Below the pieces are notes generated by a model. The model was given only the letters and a program-made list of their open reading frames with translations. It ran no database searches and was not told where the DNA came from. Below are positions 1-7,082 of a DNA stretch of 64,000 nucleotides, piece after piece. The number at the start of each line of letters is the position of its first letter. Position 1 is the stretch's first letter. Location of the stretch: positions 2,039,001-2,103,000 of the forward strand of contig JAUCEF010000013.1 of the NCBI GenBank assembly GCA_033558025.1. The letters are read 5' to 3'. The translations under genes and the position numbers were made by a program. The DNA comes from Phytophthora sp. 'mugwort' (lineage: Eukaryota > Oomycota > Peronosporomycetes > Peronosporales > Peronosporaceae).

Positions 1-871
1 TTCGTTGCTGTTATTGTGAAGCTGGAGCGCGTACCTTCCTATTGCGATCGTGTCTTGTACAAGTCACTTCCGGGGTTTTGTGGCAATCTGAAGCTACAAC
101 GATTCTCCTGTTTTGAAGCGATCGCTACCAGCGACCACAAACCCATTGCAGCTGCGTTTCAGGTGGACCAAACACCGCTAATCAATTCTGGCTCAGTGGA
201 GAAGTCGACGCTTGTTGAAATTGCAGATCTCGCCGGCAAGAACCTTCTAGGGCTTGACCTTGCGGGGCTTAGTGACCCGTACATCAAGTTCTACTCGGCT
301 CCGAGTAATGCAGTGCAGGTAGACACGAACGGAAGCCACCCAAGTACGGCCACGATCTCGAACACTTGTTCACCGAAGTAAGTCAGTCCTGTTCAACAGC
401 TGATAGCGCCACAGAGCATCTAATAAGACTAACTGGTTCTGGTGATCTTACGAAGGTGGCGAGATGATCAGGTTCCCAAACTCCACATATTATGCGACAA
501 CGAGCGCGATGTGAAGCATATCCATTTGACTCTGGTCGTAATGGACTATGACGCCACCTCGAAAGACGACTTAATGGGTAAGCCACTTCTGCATGCCGTC
601 AGAATTACCTCCAACGACAAGATTTAACGATATGAATTTTACCGTGCTGCACATATACTGTATAGGTGTTGCGTCGGTGTCGCTCGGTAAATTCTGCCAA
701 AGCCGCCCGCGCTTTATTCCGTTTGAAGTCCCCGTCGTCCTAAATGGAAAAGCTGCAGGTACCCTTTCTGGCAAAATTCGCGTCACCTTTCCTGGCCAAG
801 CCACGCCGCCTGCAGAAGAAACAGGACCCCAATTAATTCGTGTGGCAGGATGCCACTGCGCTCTGTCCTAG
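1..871 (+). CDS. Inositol polyphosphate 5-phosphatase with C-terminal C2 domain, 3' end of a spliced gene
   Basis: The 5' end lies outside the window, and frame 1 is open from the first base. The reading is join(1..377, 456..577, 666..871), ending at TAG 869-871. Exon 1 carries two hallmarks of the 5-phosphatase catalytic domain: RVPSYCDRVL (the family usually has P-x-W-C-D-R; here Tyr replaces Trp) and SDHKPI. A C2 domain starts at about STLVEIADLAGKNLLG and contains SDPYIKF. It continues across both introns (WRDDQVPKLHI, then VVMDYDATSKDDLMG) and ends with NGKAAGTLSGKIRV. Family knowledge: these enzymes remove the 5-phosphate from inositol lipids or soluble inositol phosphates, and C2 domains bind membranes, often with calcium. 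Splicing is inferred because each junction restores the C2 reading frame with GT-AG ends. Which phosphoinositide is the substrate cannot be told. Confidence 0.85.
378..455 (+). other. Intron 1 of the 5-phosphatase/C2 gene
   Basis: This is a 78-bp intron with a GTAAGT donor at 378-383 and an acceptor AG at 454-455. Without splicing the frame stops at TAA 379-381. Splicing joins a two-base codon end (aa) to g456 and continues into WRDDQVPK. A branch-point-like ACTAAC lies at about 428-433. Confidence 0.8.
578..665 (+). other. Intron 2 of the 5-phosphatase/C2 gene
   Basis: This is an 88-bp intron with a GTAAGC donor at 578-583 and an acceptor TATAG ending at 665. Splicing after the first codon base joins DDLMG to the reading GVASVSLGKF, which restores the last strands of the C2 domain. 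Confidence 0.8.
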
Positions 872-906
872 AACACGAGCATCGCAAAATGAAGCAGATA
901 ACACGC

Positions 907-912
907 AATAAA
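907..912 (+). terminator. Poly(A) signal AATAAA
   Basis: A canonical AATAAA lies 36 bp after the stop codon of the 5-phosphatase gene, in the 135-bp gap between it and the convergent carrier gene. Its position suits 3' end formation of the plus-strand transcript. Confidence 0.5.
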
Positions 913-1006
913 GAATAACTATTACAATAGGCTTGCAGCACGGCGCGAGTTATCATCCTACTGATTTTTCGGTGCGTGCCTCCCCTCCTGTCTCTCACTC
1001 TTGCTC

Positions 1007-1879
1007 CTAGTTGGCGACAACATCGAATCTCAACAGGTCATGGTCTTCAAACAGCTCCTCTAGCCGCAAACGAGCTTGTCCTAGAATAAAGACTGCACCA
1101 ACGAGGCGACTTCCACGCGCCATGATGCCGCGGTAGAATCTTCCCACTCCTCCTTCACGGTAAATCCGACGAGCTGTGGCAAGCATACTAGGCCCACGAC
1201 CCAAAGGGAGCATCACTGCCTCACCCTGCATGACTGTCTTGATAGTATCCACTGGCTGCGTAAGCGGCACAACCACGAGCCCAGCAGCCAGACACCCGGC
1301 AATGGAAGCCGAGGCTTTCTGTGACGCTGTAGCAGTGTCATGGTGACCGAATGTCTGCGGTCTCAAACGATGCACCTCGCGTGCGAATAGCGGTCCCAAT
1401 GCCAAGTAACCAGCGCACCAGATAGCGTCACGTAAAGCGGTGGCAGGGTAGGCCCTCATGAGCCTCGTCACTCCGTGGCAATCCACTACAGCTTTCACCG
1501 TTGCCCCAAAGCTCCGTCCGTTGTTCAGCTGCAACGTCATGACGAGCTCGGCCGGGCCCGTGATGGCCGCTGCCGTTGCACCGGAGACCGTACTGCACAG
1601 CACTTTGACTTGGTCTGTTGGCGCCGTGTCAGTTCCGCTCGCCAGACGCAGCAATCGTCCGTTGATGGCGAAGCGGATGGCACTCACCGGCGCAATGGCG
1701 GACAAGGACACGCCGAGACCACGGTAGAGCGCCGGAATCGACCGAGGAACAGGTCGACCTTGCTGCACGGCGTTCTTTACGGCCACCCAGGGCTGTTGGA
1801 TGGTCATCTCAATCATACCGGCGAGGGAGCCCACTGCCCCATTCTGCAGCGCCGTCAGGTGTTGGGCCCGCTCCGTCAT
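1007..1879 (-). CDS. Mitochondrial carrier family (SLC25-like) protein, paralogue 1
   Basis: This frame has 290 codons and no intron. The first ATG is at 1877-1879 (MTERAQHL) and aligns with the start of the paralogue at 3570 (MSERAERL). The frame stays open upstream only from non-ATG codons. The product has the three-fold repeat layout of mitochondrial carriers. The repeat signatures are QQPWVAVKN (degenerate, Pro and Lys kept), GPAELVMTLQ (degenerate) and TQPVDTIKTVMQG (a good P-x-[DE]-x-x-[KR]). Aromatic-Arg-Gly motifs follow in ALYRG and FYRG. Family knowledge: such proteins exchange metabolites across the inner mitochondrial membrane with six transmembrane helices. Only the third signature is canonical, so the substrate and even active transport are uncertain. 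The gene ends at 1007, convergent with the 5-phosphatase gene, and is in tandem with its paralogue. Confidence 0.85.
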   Translation of the reverse strand: MTERAQHLTALQNGAVGSLAGMIEMTIQQPWVAVKNAVQQGRPVPRSIPALYRGLGVSLSAIAPVSAIRFAINGRLLRLASGTDTAPTDQVKVLCSTVSGATAAAITGPAELVMTLQLNNGRSFGATVKAVVDCHGVTRLMRAYPATALRDAIWCAGYLALGPLFAREVHRLRPQTFGHHDTATASQKASASIAGCLAAGLVVVPLTQPVDTIKTVMQGEAVMLPLGRGPSMLATARRIYREGGVGRFYRGIMARGSRLVGAVFILGQARLRLEELFEDHDLLRFDVVAN

Positions 1880-2712
1880 CGTGGCTTGGCGGCGAATCAG
1901 CGATTGATACCAGGAGAAGTTCAACCCTCCGACCAAAACTGGACCAATCCATGGGCGTTACTGGATCGAATCTACCTAAAGTACATGTACATTGCTTGAC
2001 CACGAGACAGACGAAGAAACCGCGTCGTACGGGGCTCTCGTTGTCGCTATGGACGCTGCAACACGGCGCGCAGAAGGACAAGCAACTCATACCCGACTGA
2101 CAGCATGGAGGACTAGGAAGATCGCGAGTGTGAGTACCAGTTCAATACACAACTTCGGAGCTTGCAGCTATAGCAATATATCGTTTTCATTCGGCATAAC
2201 CAAATTTGGCACACAGTGGTGACCTCGTAAAGAGCGTAGCAGCTCCTTCCATTTGAGCAAGCCGGCCATCCACCGTCACTAAGTGACTCACTTCACTTTT
2301 TCCATATCCTCCCTCAATCTCACCATTTCATTTCTATCCGCCGGTTGCTGGCGGCGGATAGCGCGTACTCATGCATCCAGCCGAGCACAAGCAGCTCCTG
2401 CTTCATAAAACATTGATTTAATTGATCAACCATGCCAACAGAAAATCCTGGATCAAAACCTGATGGACTCTCACATGATAGCAAAGGAGAATCATAAATC
2501 GGACGCAACGCTTAAGCAGCTTTTGAGGGAATTTAACCAACAGCAGGAGCCCAATCGGCGAAAACTATTTGAGATAAGATTCTCACCGCGTGCGCCCATC
2601 AATCTATACACTGAACCAGTATCACTAAGCCTCGACGGCGGTGGAGCATTATCACGTTGTTGCTGCTGCGTCTTCACGCGAGCTCTGCCATACATCTTGA
2701 AGATGAAGTGGT
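1880..2712. other. Spacer between the two carrier genes, no gene recognised
   Basis: These 833 bp lie upstream of carrier 1 and downstream of carrier 2. Open frames here are short and resemble no family I recognise. Two small palindromic features stand out: GTACATGTAC at 1981-1990 and a 10-bp hairpin at 2334-2361. The promoter of carrier 1 (minus strand) should lie in the left part, but no clear core element was recognised. Confidence 0.6.
2334..2361. repeat. Perfect 10-bp inverted repeat (hairpin)
   Basis: CTATCCGCCG (2334-2343) and its exact reverse complement CGGCGGATAG (2352-2361) flank an 8-base loop. It lies about 350 bp beyond the 3' end of carrier 2 and about 450 bp upstream of carrier 1. 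It could be a structured RNA end or a protein-binding palindrome, or it could be chance. Confidence 0.5.
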
Positions 2713-3570
2713 CTAGAACTTGAGCAGCTCCTGTTCCTCGAAGAGCTCCTCGAGCCAGATGCGCGACTGACCTAGGATGAAGACGGCGCCCACCAAGCGG
2801 CATCCTCTAGGTACGATACCGCGATAGAAGCGTGGCAAGCCACCTTCGCGATATATGCGGGAGGCCGTGGCGAGCGTACTTGGCGCGCGACCCGTGGGCA
2901 ACGTCATTGCGTCGCCCTGCATGACCGTTTTGACAGTATCCACGGGCTGCGTGGCCGCGACCGTGATCAGACCCGCCGTGACACAGCCGGCAAGCGAAGC
3001 GGATGCTTTCTGCGACTTCGTAGCAGTGTCCACGTTTCCGAAGGTCACGGGGCTCAGCGTATGCATCTCACGAGTGAACACGGGACCAAGCGCCAAGTAA
3101 CCGGCGCACCACACGCCATCTCGCACAGCTGTAACCGTGAAGCCCCTCAGCAGCCGCACCACGCCATGCTCCTGAGCCACCTTCTTGACCGTCGCACCGA
3201 AACTCTTGCCGCTATTCTGCTGCAGCGTCATGACAAGCTCTGCCGGGGCGCTGAGCACCGCAGACGCGACGCCCGACACTATGCCGCACATCACCTTGGT
3301 CTGGTCCGACGGTATCGCGTCCGGGTTCGTTAACCCACGTAGTAATCGGCCGTTGACGGCGAACTGGATGGCGCTCACGGGTGCGATGGAGGCCAACGAG
3401 ACGCCTACGCCGCGGTAGAGTGCCGGAACGGACCACGGGATCGGGCGGCCCTGCTGCACTGCATTTTTGATGGCCACAGTCGGCTGCTGCAGCACCACTT
3501 CGATCATGCCGGCGATGGAGCCCACGGCGCCATTCTGCAAGCCTGATAATCGCTCTGCTCGCTCGGACAT
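2713..3570 (-). CDS. Mitochondrial carrier family (SLC25-like) protein, paralogue 2
   Basis: This frame has 285 codons, ATG at 3568-3570 and TAG at 2713-2715, with no intron. It aligns without gaps to paralogue 1 over most of its length. Shared blocks include LQNGAVGS, NAVQQGRP, ALYRG, PAELVMTLQ, WCAGYLALGP and TQPVDT-KTVMQG. The repeat signatures are QQPTVAIKN, SAPAELVMTLQ and TQPVDTVKTVMQG, so the same first two repeats are degenerate. This points to one ancestral divergent carrier that duplicated in tandem. Family knowledge places it in the inner mitochondrial membrane; the substrate is unknown. Its promoter must share the 377 bp between 3570 and the divergent U2 gene. An inverted CCAAT (ATTGG, 3622-3626) lies about 52 bp upstream of its ATG. 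Confidence 0.88.
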   Translation of the reverse strand: MSERAERLSGLQNGAVGSIAGMIEVVLQQPTVAIKNAVQQGRPIPWSVPALYRGVGVSLASIAPVSAIQFAVNGRLLRGLTNPDAIPSDQTKVMCGIVSGVASAVLSAPAELVMTLQQNSGKSFGATVKKVAQEHGVVRLLRGFTVTAVRDGVWCAGYLALGPVFTREMHTLSPVTFGNVDTATKSQKASASLAGCVTAGLITVAATQPVDTVKTVMQGDAMTLPTGRAPSTLATASRIYREGGLPRFYRGIVPRGCRLVGAVFILGQSRIWLEELFEEQELLKF

Positions 3571-3947
3571 TGTGTAGGAATGTCAGACAACGGCTTGGCG
3601 GTTGGAGAATGCATCCATCTGATTGGCTGGGGCTTACGCAGCTCGTGTAGGATTGTAAACGTCTACGACGACAGAGGTAGTGTAGTGCAGCCTACCTGAT
3701 TGTGACGAGTTCACTGTCAGCACGATAACATATATGCTATATAGTATTAAAGACACTTCAACAAGTAGATACCATCAACACGTCCACCTCAAGAACAACG
3801 ACACTTGATATGGCCTAAATTTGTAATTTTACAACGCCAAAAATCTCAAACGGGGGCTATTTTTGAAATACATAAACACACAAAAGCCATTCGTACGTAC
3901 GGTTCAATCCGCGCTATATGTACAAGTGCAATTTTCTGAACCAAATC
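3571..3947. promoter_or_regulatory. Divergent promoter region of carrier 2 (minus) and U2 snRNA (plus)
   Basis: These 377 AT-rich bases contain no gene. For the minus strand, an inverted CCAAT box lies at 3622-3626. An AT-rich tract with ATATATG and TATATAG lies at about 3730-3747. The half next to U2 should hold the snRNA promoter. The limits of function are inferred only from the flanking genes. Confidence 0.5.
3914..3920 (+). promoter_or_regulatory. Candidate TATA element of the U2 gene
   Basis: CTATATG lies about 30 bp upstream of the inferred U2 5' end at 3948, the spacing expected of a TATA box. The assignment rests on spacing only; I do not know the snRNA promoter rules of this lineage. 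Confidence 0.3.
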
Positions 3948-4129
3948 ATACCTTCTCGGCCTAATGGCTAAGATCAAGTGTAGTATCTGTTCTAATCAGT
4001 GTGAAAACTGATTTTCGCTGTTTGTCAGCGAACTTTTTCACTCTCATTTTTGGAACTCCCGTCGTCGGCCGGCTTGCTGGGCGACGTCGGGGCGGTCTCC
4101 GGGGGCGTTCACCTTTCCCCCGCGAGGCC
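3948..4129 (+). ncRNA. U2 spliceosomal snRNA, complete gene
   Basis: The 5' part reads ATACCTTCTCGGCC, then GGCTAAGATCAAGTG, then the branch-point recognition GTAGTA (3980-3985). This is near-identical to U2 of other eukaryotes. The rest folds as U2: stem IIa pairs AATCAGT (3994-4000) with ACTGATT (4007-4013). Stem IIb pairs TTCGCTG (4014-4020) with CAGCGAA (4026-4032). The Sm site ATTTTTGG is at 4046-4053. Stem III spans 4058-4091 around the conserved GCTTGCT loop region. Stem IV (4094-4129) pairs GGTCTC-C-GGGGG with CCCCC-G-c-GAGGCC around an 11-base loop. The 182-nt length fits U2. The RNA pairs with the intron branch point in the spliceosome. The 3' end is inferred from the base of stem IV. 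The retrotransposon array begins directly downstream. Confidence 0.9.
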
Positions 4130-4147
4130 AACTACAACGCTTGCTTC

Positions 4148-4153
4148 TTTTTT
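4148..4153 (+). terminator. T6 run 18 bp after the U2 3' end
   Basis: TTTTTT follows the base of U2 stem IV by 18 bp and recurs at the same place in every unit. It could stop Pol III if U2 is transcribed that way in this lineage. U2 is a Pol II gene in animals and plants, where such a run would have no terminator role. Confidence 0.25.
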
Positions 4154-4194
4154 ACACTTCTCCTCGGCTGTCCATCGGTTGCCTTTTGTCCCCC

Positions 4195-4230
4195 TTGGCC
4201 AATCACAGATGCGTCTGTTTTGGCCAATCA
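4195..4230 (+). repeat. Paired TTGGCCAATCA repeats around the first ATG
   Basis: TTGGCCAATCA occurs at 4195-4205 and again at 4220-4230, 25 bp apart, in T1 and at the same place in all units. Its core TTGGCCAA is a perfect palindrome and contains CCAAT. The first in-frame ATG of the element (4209-4211) lies between the copies. A promoter role is possible but unproven. Confidence 0.5.
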
Positions 4231-6786
4231 GGGAGCGCACCCCGTCTACGGACAGCGAGTGCTCCACGGCCAGTCACTCCAGCCTCGCCAGTGACGCGTC
4301 TTTCTACAGCGCGTCATCCGGCGACTGTTCGGAGCGGCTGACTGATGGGTACACCAGACCCGGCTCTGGCGAGCTAGGGGTTCGGTTACACATTACCGCC
4401 CCCGTTTTGGGCTCGCCTGAGCCGGAAATCGAGCCGCCGGACCCTCCACGCGCGGTGCCACTGCTCGGCACCGGCGGCGTTTCAACTGCTGCAACTTCGG
4501 GCACGGGTTCAGGACCCGCAGCGCCCATTGCACGCCAAGCCGCGACGCGGGCCGAGGCCTAACAACCTGCTGCCGATCTCGCAGAAGGGGTTCAGGGCCT
4601 TCAATGGTTGCCACGAACACAACTTCGTGGCAACCACGCTCCTGGACCAGACCCGCCGCCGCCACCGAAGGCTGTACCAAGTGTGGTACGACCTTCGGAA
4701 CGCCTTCGGGTCGCTGCCACAGGACTTGATGTGGCGGGTGCTCCGCGACCTCGGTGTCAACACTGGCTTCACTTCGCGCTGCCAAGACATTTACCAAGAC
4801 TCGGCCTTCGTGGTGATGAACGCCGCTGGAGGAGCGACGGACCCGGTGCGCCAGGAGGTGGGGGTCTACCAAGGCTGCCCACTCAGCCCCCTCCTGTTTA
4901 TTGCAGCACTCGTGCCGCTCCTACGCCGCCTGGAGGAGCTCGAGGACGTTGGCGTGCCGTTGGCCGAGGGTGTACGACCTTGCGCCACGGCATACGCCGA
5001 CGACCTGAAGGTCTTCAGCGACAGCGCCGCCGGCATTCGGAAGTGCCACGGCGTTGTCGCTCGCTTCCTCAAGTGGACCGGGCTGCGCGCGAACCCAGCC
5101 AAATGTGCCAGCCTGGCGGTGACAACCAACGCGCGCAGCAACCCGACCCGAGACGACAGCGTGCGCCTGGAGCTCCACGGCGACATCATCGCCACCCTCA
5201 GCCTCCAAGACAGCTATCGGTACCTGGGGGTGGGCGATGGCTTCGACCACGTGCGGCACCGCCTCCAGCTTGAGCCCAAGATCCAGCAGATCAAGCGGGA
5301 GGCGGTGGCGCTGATGCAGTCGGGACTGGCGGCGTGGCAGGTGGTGAAGGCTCTCAAGACGTACGTGTACCCCAAGGTGGAGTATGCGCTTCGCCACCTG
5401 CGACCGCTCCAGTCCCAGCTACAAGGCTTCGACCGCGCCGTGGTCCGTGGGTTGCGGCATCTGCTGCGTCTACCCCAGTCCGCCACCACCGAGTTCTTCT
5501 ACACGCCGACATCAGGTGGCGGGCTGGGCCTGCAGTCGCTGGTGGAGATGCACCAAGCGCTGCAGGTGGCTCACGCGTGGCAGATGCTGCACTCCAAGGA
5601 CCCGGCGATCATCGCAGTGGCAAAGGCGCAGGTGGGGCAGGTAGCGCGCAAGCGTTACCGCCTACACGAGGAGCACTGGCGTGGGCGTGACGACGAGCTC
5701 GCTCGCCTGTTCTTGAACTCCGAGCTCGCCGCCTCGCCCCACGCAGAGGTGCTCCGCCGCAACGGTGACATCGGCTCGCTGTGGGTGGATGTCCAGCGCA
5801 TCCTGCTGAACAACAACCTGCGCCTCGAGGACCGCGACGACGCGGACGGCCAGGACACGCTCGGCCTTCGCGTGCCGCACCACACCAAGTGGCTCGACCA
5901 CAAGTCGGTGTTGCGGCACGTGAAGTTGCACATGAAGATCCGCCACCAGACCCGGTGGAAGGGGATGGTGGACCAAGGCAAGACAGTGCGTGTCCACGGC
6001 GGCCTCGGCGCGAAGTTCGTGGCGACGGGGGCGGGCCTGTCGGATGCGGAGCACAGGTTCGGCATCCAGGCCCGCCTCAACCAAGTCGACACCAACTCGG
6101 TGCTCAAGCGCAGGCGCCTTCGGGCCAACCACCACTGCCGCGATCCGGCCTGCTCCTCGGCGGAGACGCTGCCCCATGTTCTTAACCACTGCGCGTCCAA
6201 CATGGACGCCATCAGGCAGCGTCACGACGACGCCTTGGAGCAGATCGGGTCCAAGATCCGCGGCGCACTGGACCGCGCCAAGTCGACCACGGAGCTGCGC
6301 CTGAACCAGACGGTGCCCGAGTACACAGGCGCAGCTCTGCGACCGGACATCGTGCTGCGCAACGTGACCGCCAAGACGATGGTGATCGCCGACTTGGCGG
6401 TCACGTTTGAAGACCAGGCGGCCGGGGCCCGCCACTCCTCGCTGCAGTTCAGCCACGACTACAAGACACTCAAGTACCAACCGATCGTGGCCGAATTGCG
6501 GCTCAAGGGGTGGCGGGTTAAGACCGCCGCCATCGTGTACGGGTCGCTGGGCTCGGTGCAGCCCAGCAACTTCAAGACCTACACGGAGCACCTGCAGCTC
6601 CACAAGCGCGAGTCTCGGCAGCTGGACATCCAGCTGTCGAGCCATTGCATTCGTGCCAGCCACCGCATCTGGGGCTGGCACTGCCGACGTCACCGCGAGC
6701 GCCAAGCAAGCGGACATTCCTCGCGAGCGTCGCGCGGGTCTGGGGGGACCCCGCGGCGCACATCGCAGGCAGAGGCACGGCGATAA
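4209..6786 (+). pseudogene. Deleted retrotransposon ORF of unit T1
   Basis: From ATG 4209 the frame reads 117 codons of the proline/alanine-rich N-terminus. It then hits TAA 4560-4562, created exactly at the deletion joint. The 3,773-bp loss is not a multiple of three. A second frame stays open from 4528 (TTG, no ATG) to TAA 6784-6786, 752 codons. It begins at the NNLLPISQKGF block, so it lacks both zinc fingers, RNase H and RT motifs up to NWRP. It keeps RT motif A (YDLRNAFGS), QGCPLSP, YADD, the CCHC knuckle and the endonuclease residues. The first ATG in this frame (4729) lies after motif A, so no functional RT is expected from this unit. RNA from it could still be copied in trans. Confidence 0.8.
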
Positions 6787-6911
6787 GCTGGTCATCGACC
6801 GACAGGGCACTACCCAGGTAGGGAACCGCCCTTCAAGAACCCAGGAAGATACAAGCACCCTCCCTTTAGTGACATGCATAGTTTAGCTTACATTTTTAGT
6901 TACGGAGAGGT

Positions 6912-6918
6912 TACTAAC
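6912..6918 (+). other. TACTAAC motif near the element 3' end
   Basis: TACTAAC lies 27 bp upstream of the 3' junction of T1 and is present in every unit's 3' UTR. It equals the consensus intron branch-point sequence that pairs with U2 GTAGTA, which itself lies directly beside the insertion site. It is followed by GGTAAATAG. Whether this is functional or chance is open. Confidence 0.5.
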
Positions 6919-6938
6919 TGGTAAATAGGAACACATAT

Positions 6939-7082
6939 TCTGTTCTAATCAGTGTGAAAACTGATTTTCGCTGTTTGTCAGCGAACTTTTTCACTCTCAT
7001 TTTTGGAACTCCCGTCGTCGGCCGGCTTGCTGGGCGACGTCGGGGCGGTCTCCGGGGGCGTTCACCTTTCCCCCGCGAGGCC
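6939..7082 (+). pseudogene. U2 snRNA 3' fragment at the start of T2
   Basis: TCTGTTCT through stem IV, matching 3986-4129. Stem I, GTAGTA and the promoter are absent, so this cannot give U2 RNA. The left edge marks the 3' junction of T1. Confidence 0.88.

Larger units (their letters stand above)
4130..6938 (+). mobile_element. Utopia-like retrotransposon, internally deleted unit T1
   Basis: This is the body of the first short unit, directly after the complete U2 gene. It keeps the first 431 bp and the last 2,378 bp of the long unit. The 3,773 bp corresponding to 22279-26051 in F1 are missing, with the joint at 4560/4561. The joint shows no shared bases between the two ends and no GT-AG, so it looks like a simple deletion rather than a spliced intron. 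The unit ends ...ACACATAT without poly(A), then the next U2 fragment starts. The true 5' boundary of the element cannot be placed because every copy carries the same junction; 4130 is simply the first base after U2 stem IV. Confidence 0.85.

Noticed and set aside
1475..1999. 174-codon plus-strand frame antisense to carrier 1
   Set aside because: It is antisense to a clear carrier gene and has the Arg-rich composition typical of a shadow frame.
2463..2723. 86-codon plus-strand frame and other short frames between the carrier genes
   Set aside because: No family resemblance, no conserved motif, and overlap with the carrier 2 coding end; most likely chance.
3901..3910. GGTTCAATCC resembling a tRNA B box upstream of U2
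   Set aside because: It lacks one consensus base, and no A box or tRNA fold is present nearby. It could only matter if U2 were a Pol III gene here, as in trypanosomatids.
4058..4129. Strong hairpins after the junction read as an HDV-like 5' ribozyme, as in R2 elements
   Set aside because: The two hairpins are stems III and IV of U2 snRNA, and no double-pseudoknot layout could be traced. A structure search of the first 300 bp of a unit would settle it.
4001..4294. 97-codon plus-strand frame starting with GTG at the head of every unit
   Set aside because: Its first third lies inside the U2 RNA sequence and it has no ATG start; U2 structure explains the sequence better.
5662..6879. Long minus-strand open frame (405 codons), repeated in every unit, and similar antisense frames such as 22311-23537 (408 codons)
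   Set aside because: They are shadows of the GC-rich retrotransposon ORF on the plus strand. They show low-complexity Arg/Ala/Gly composition and no recognisable domain.
6939..7082. Internal U2 copies as functional U2 genes
   Set aside because: They start at TCTGTTCT and so lack the 5' end, stem I, GTAGTA and any U2 promoter. The same holds for all twelve.
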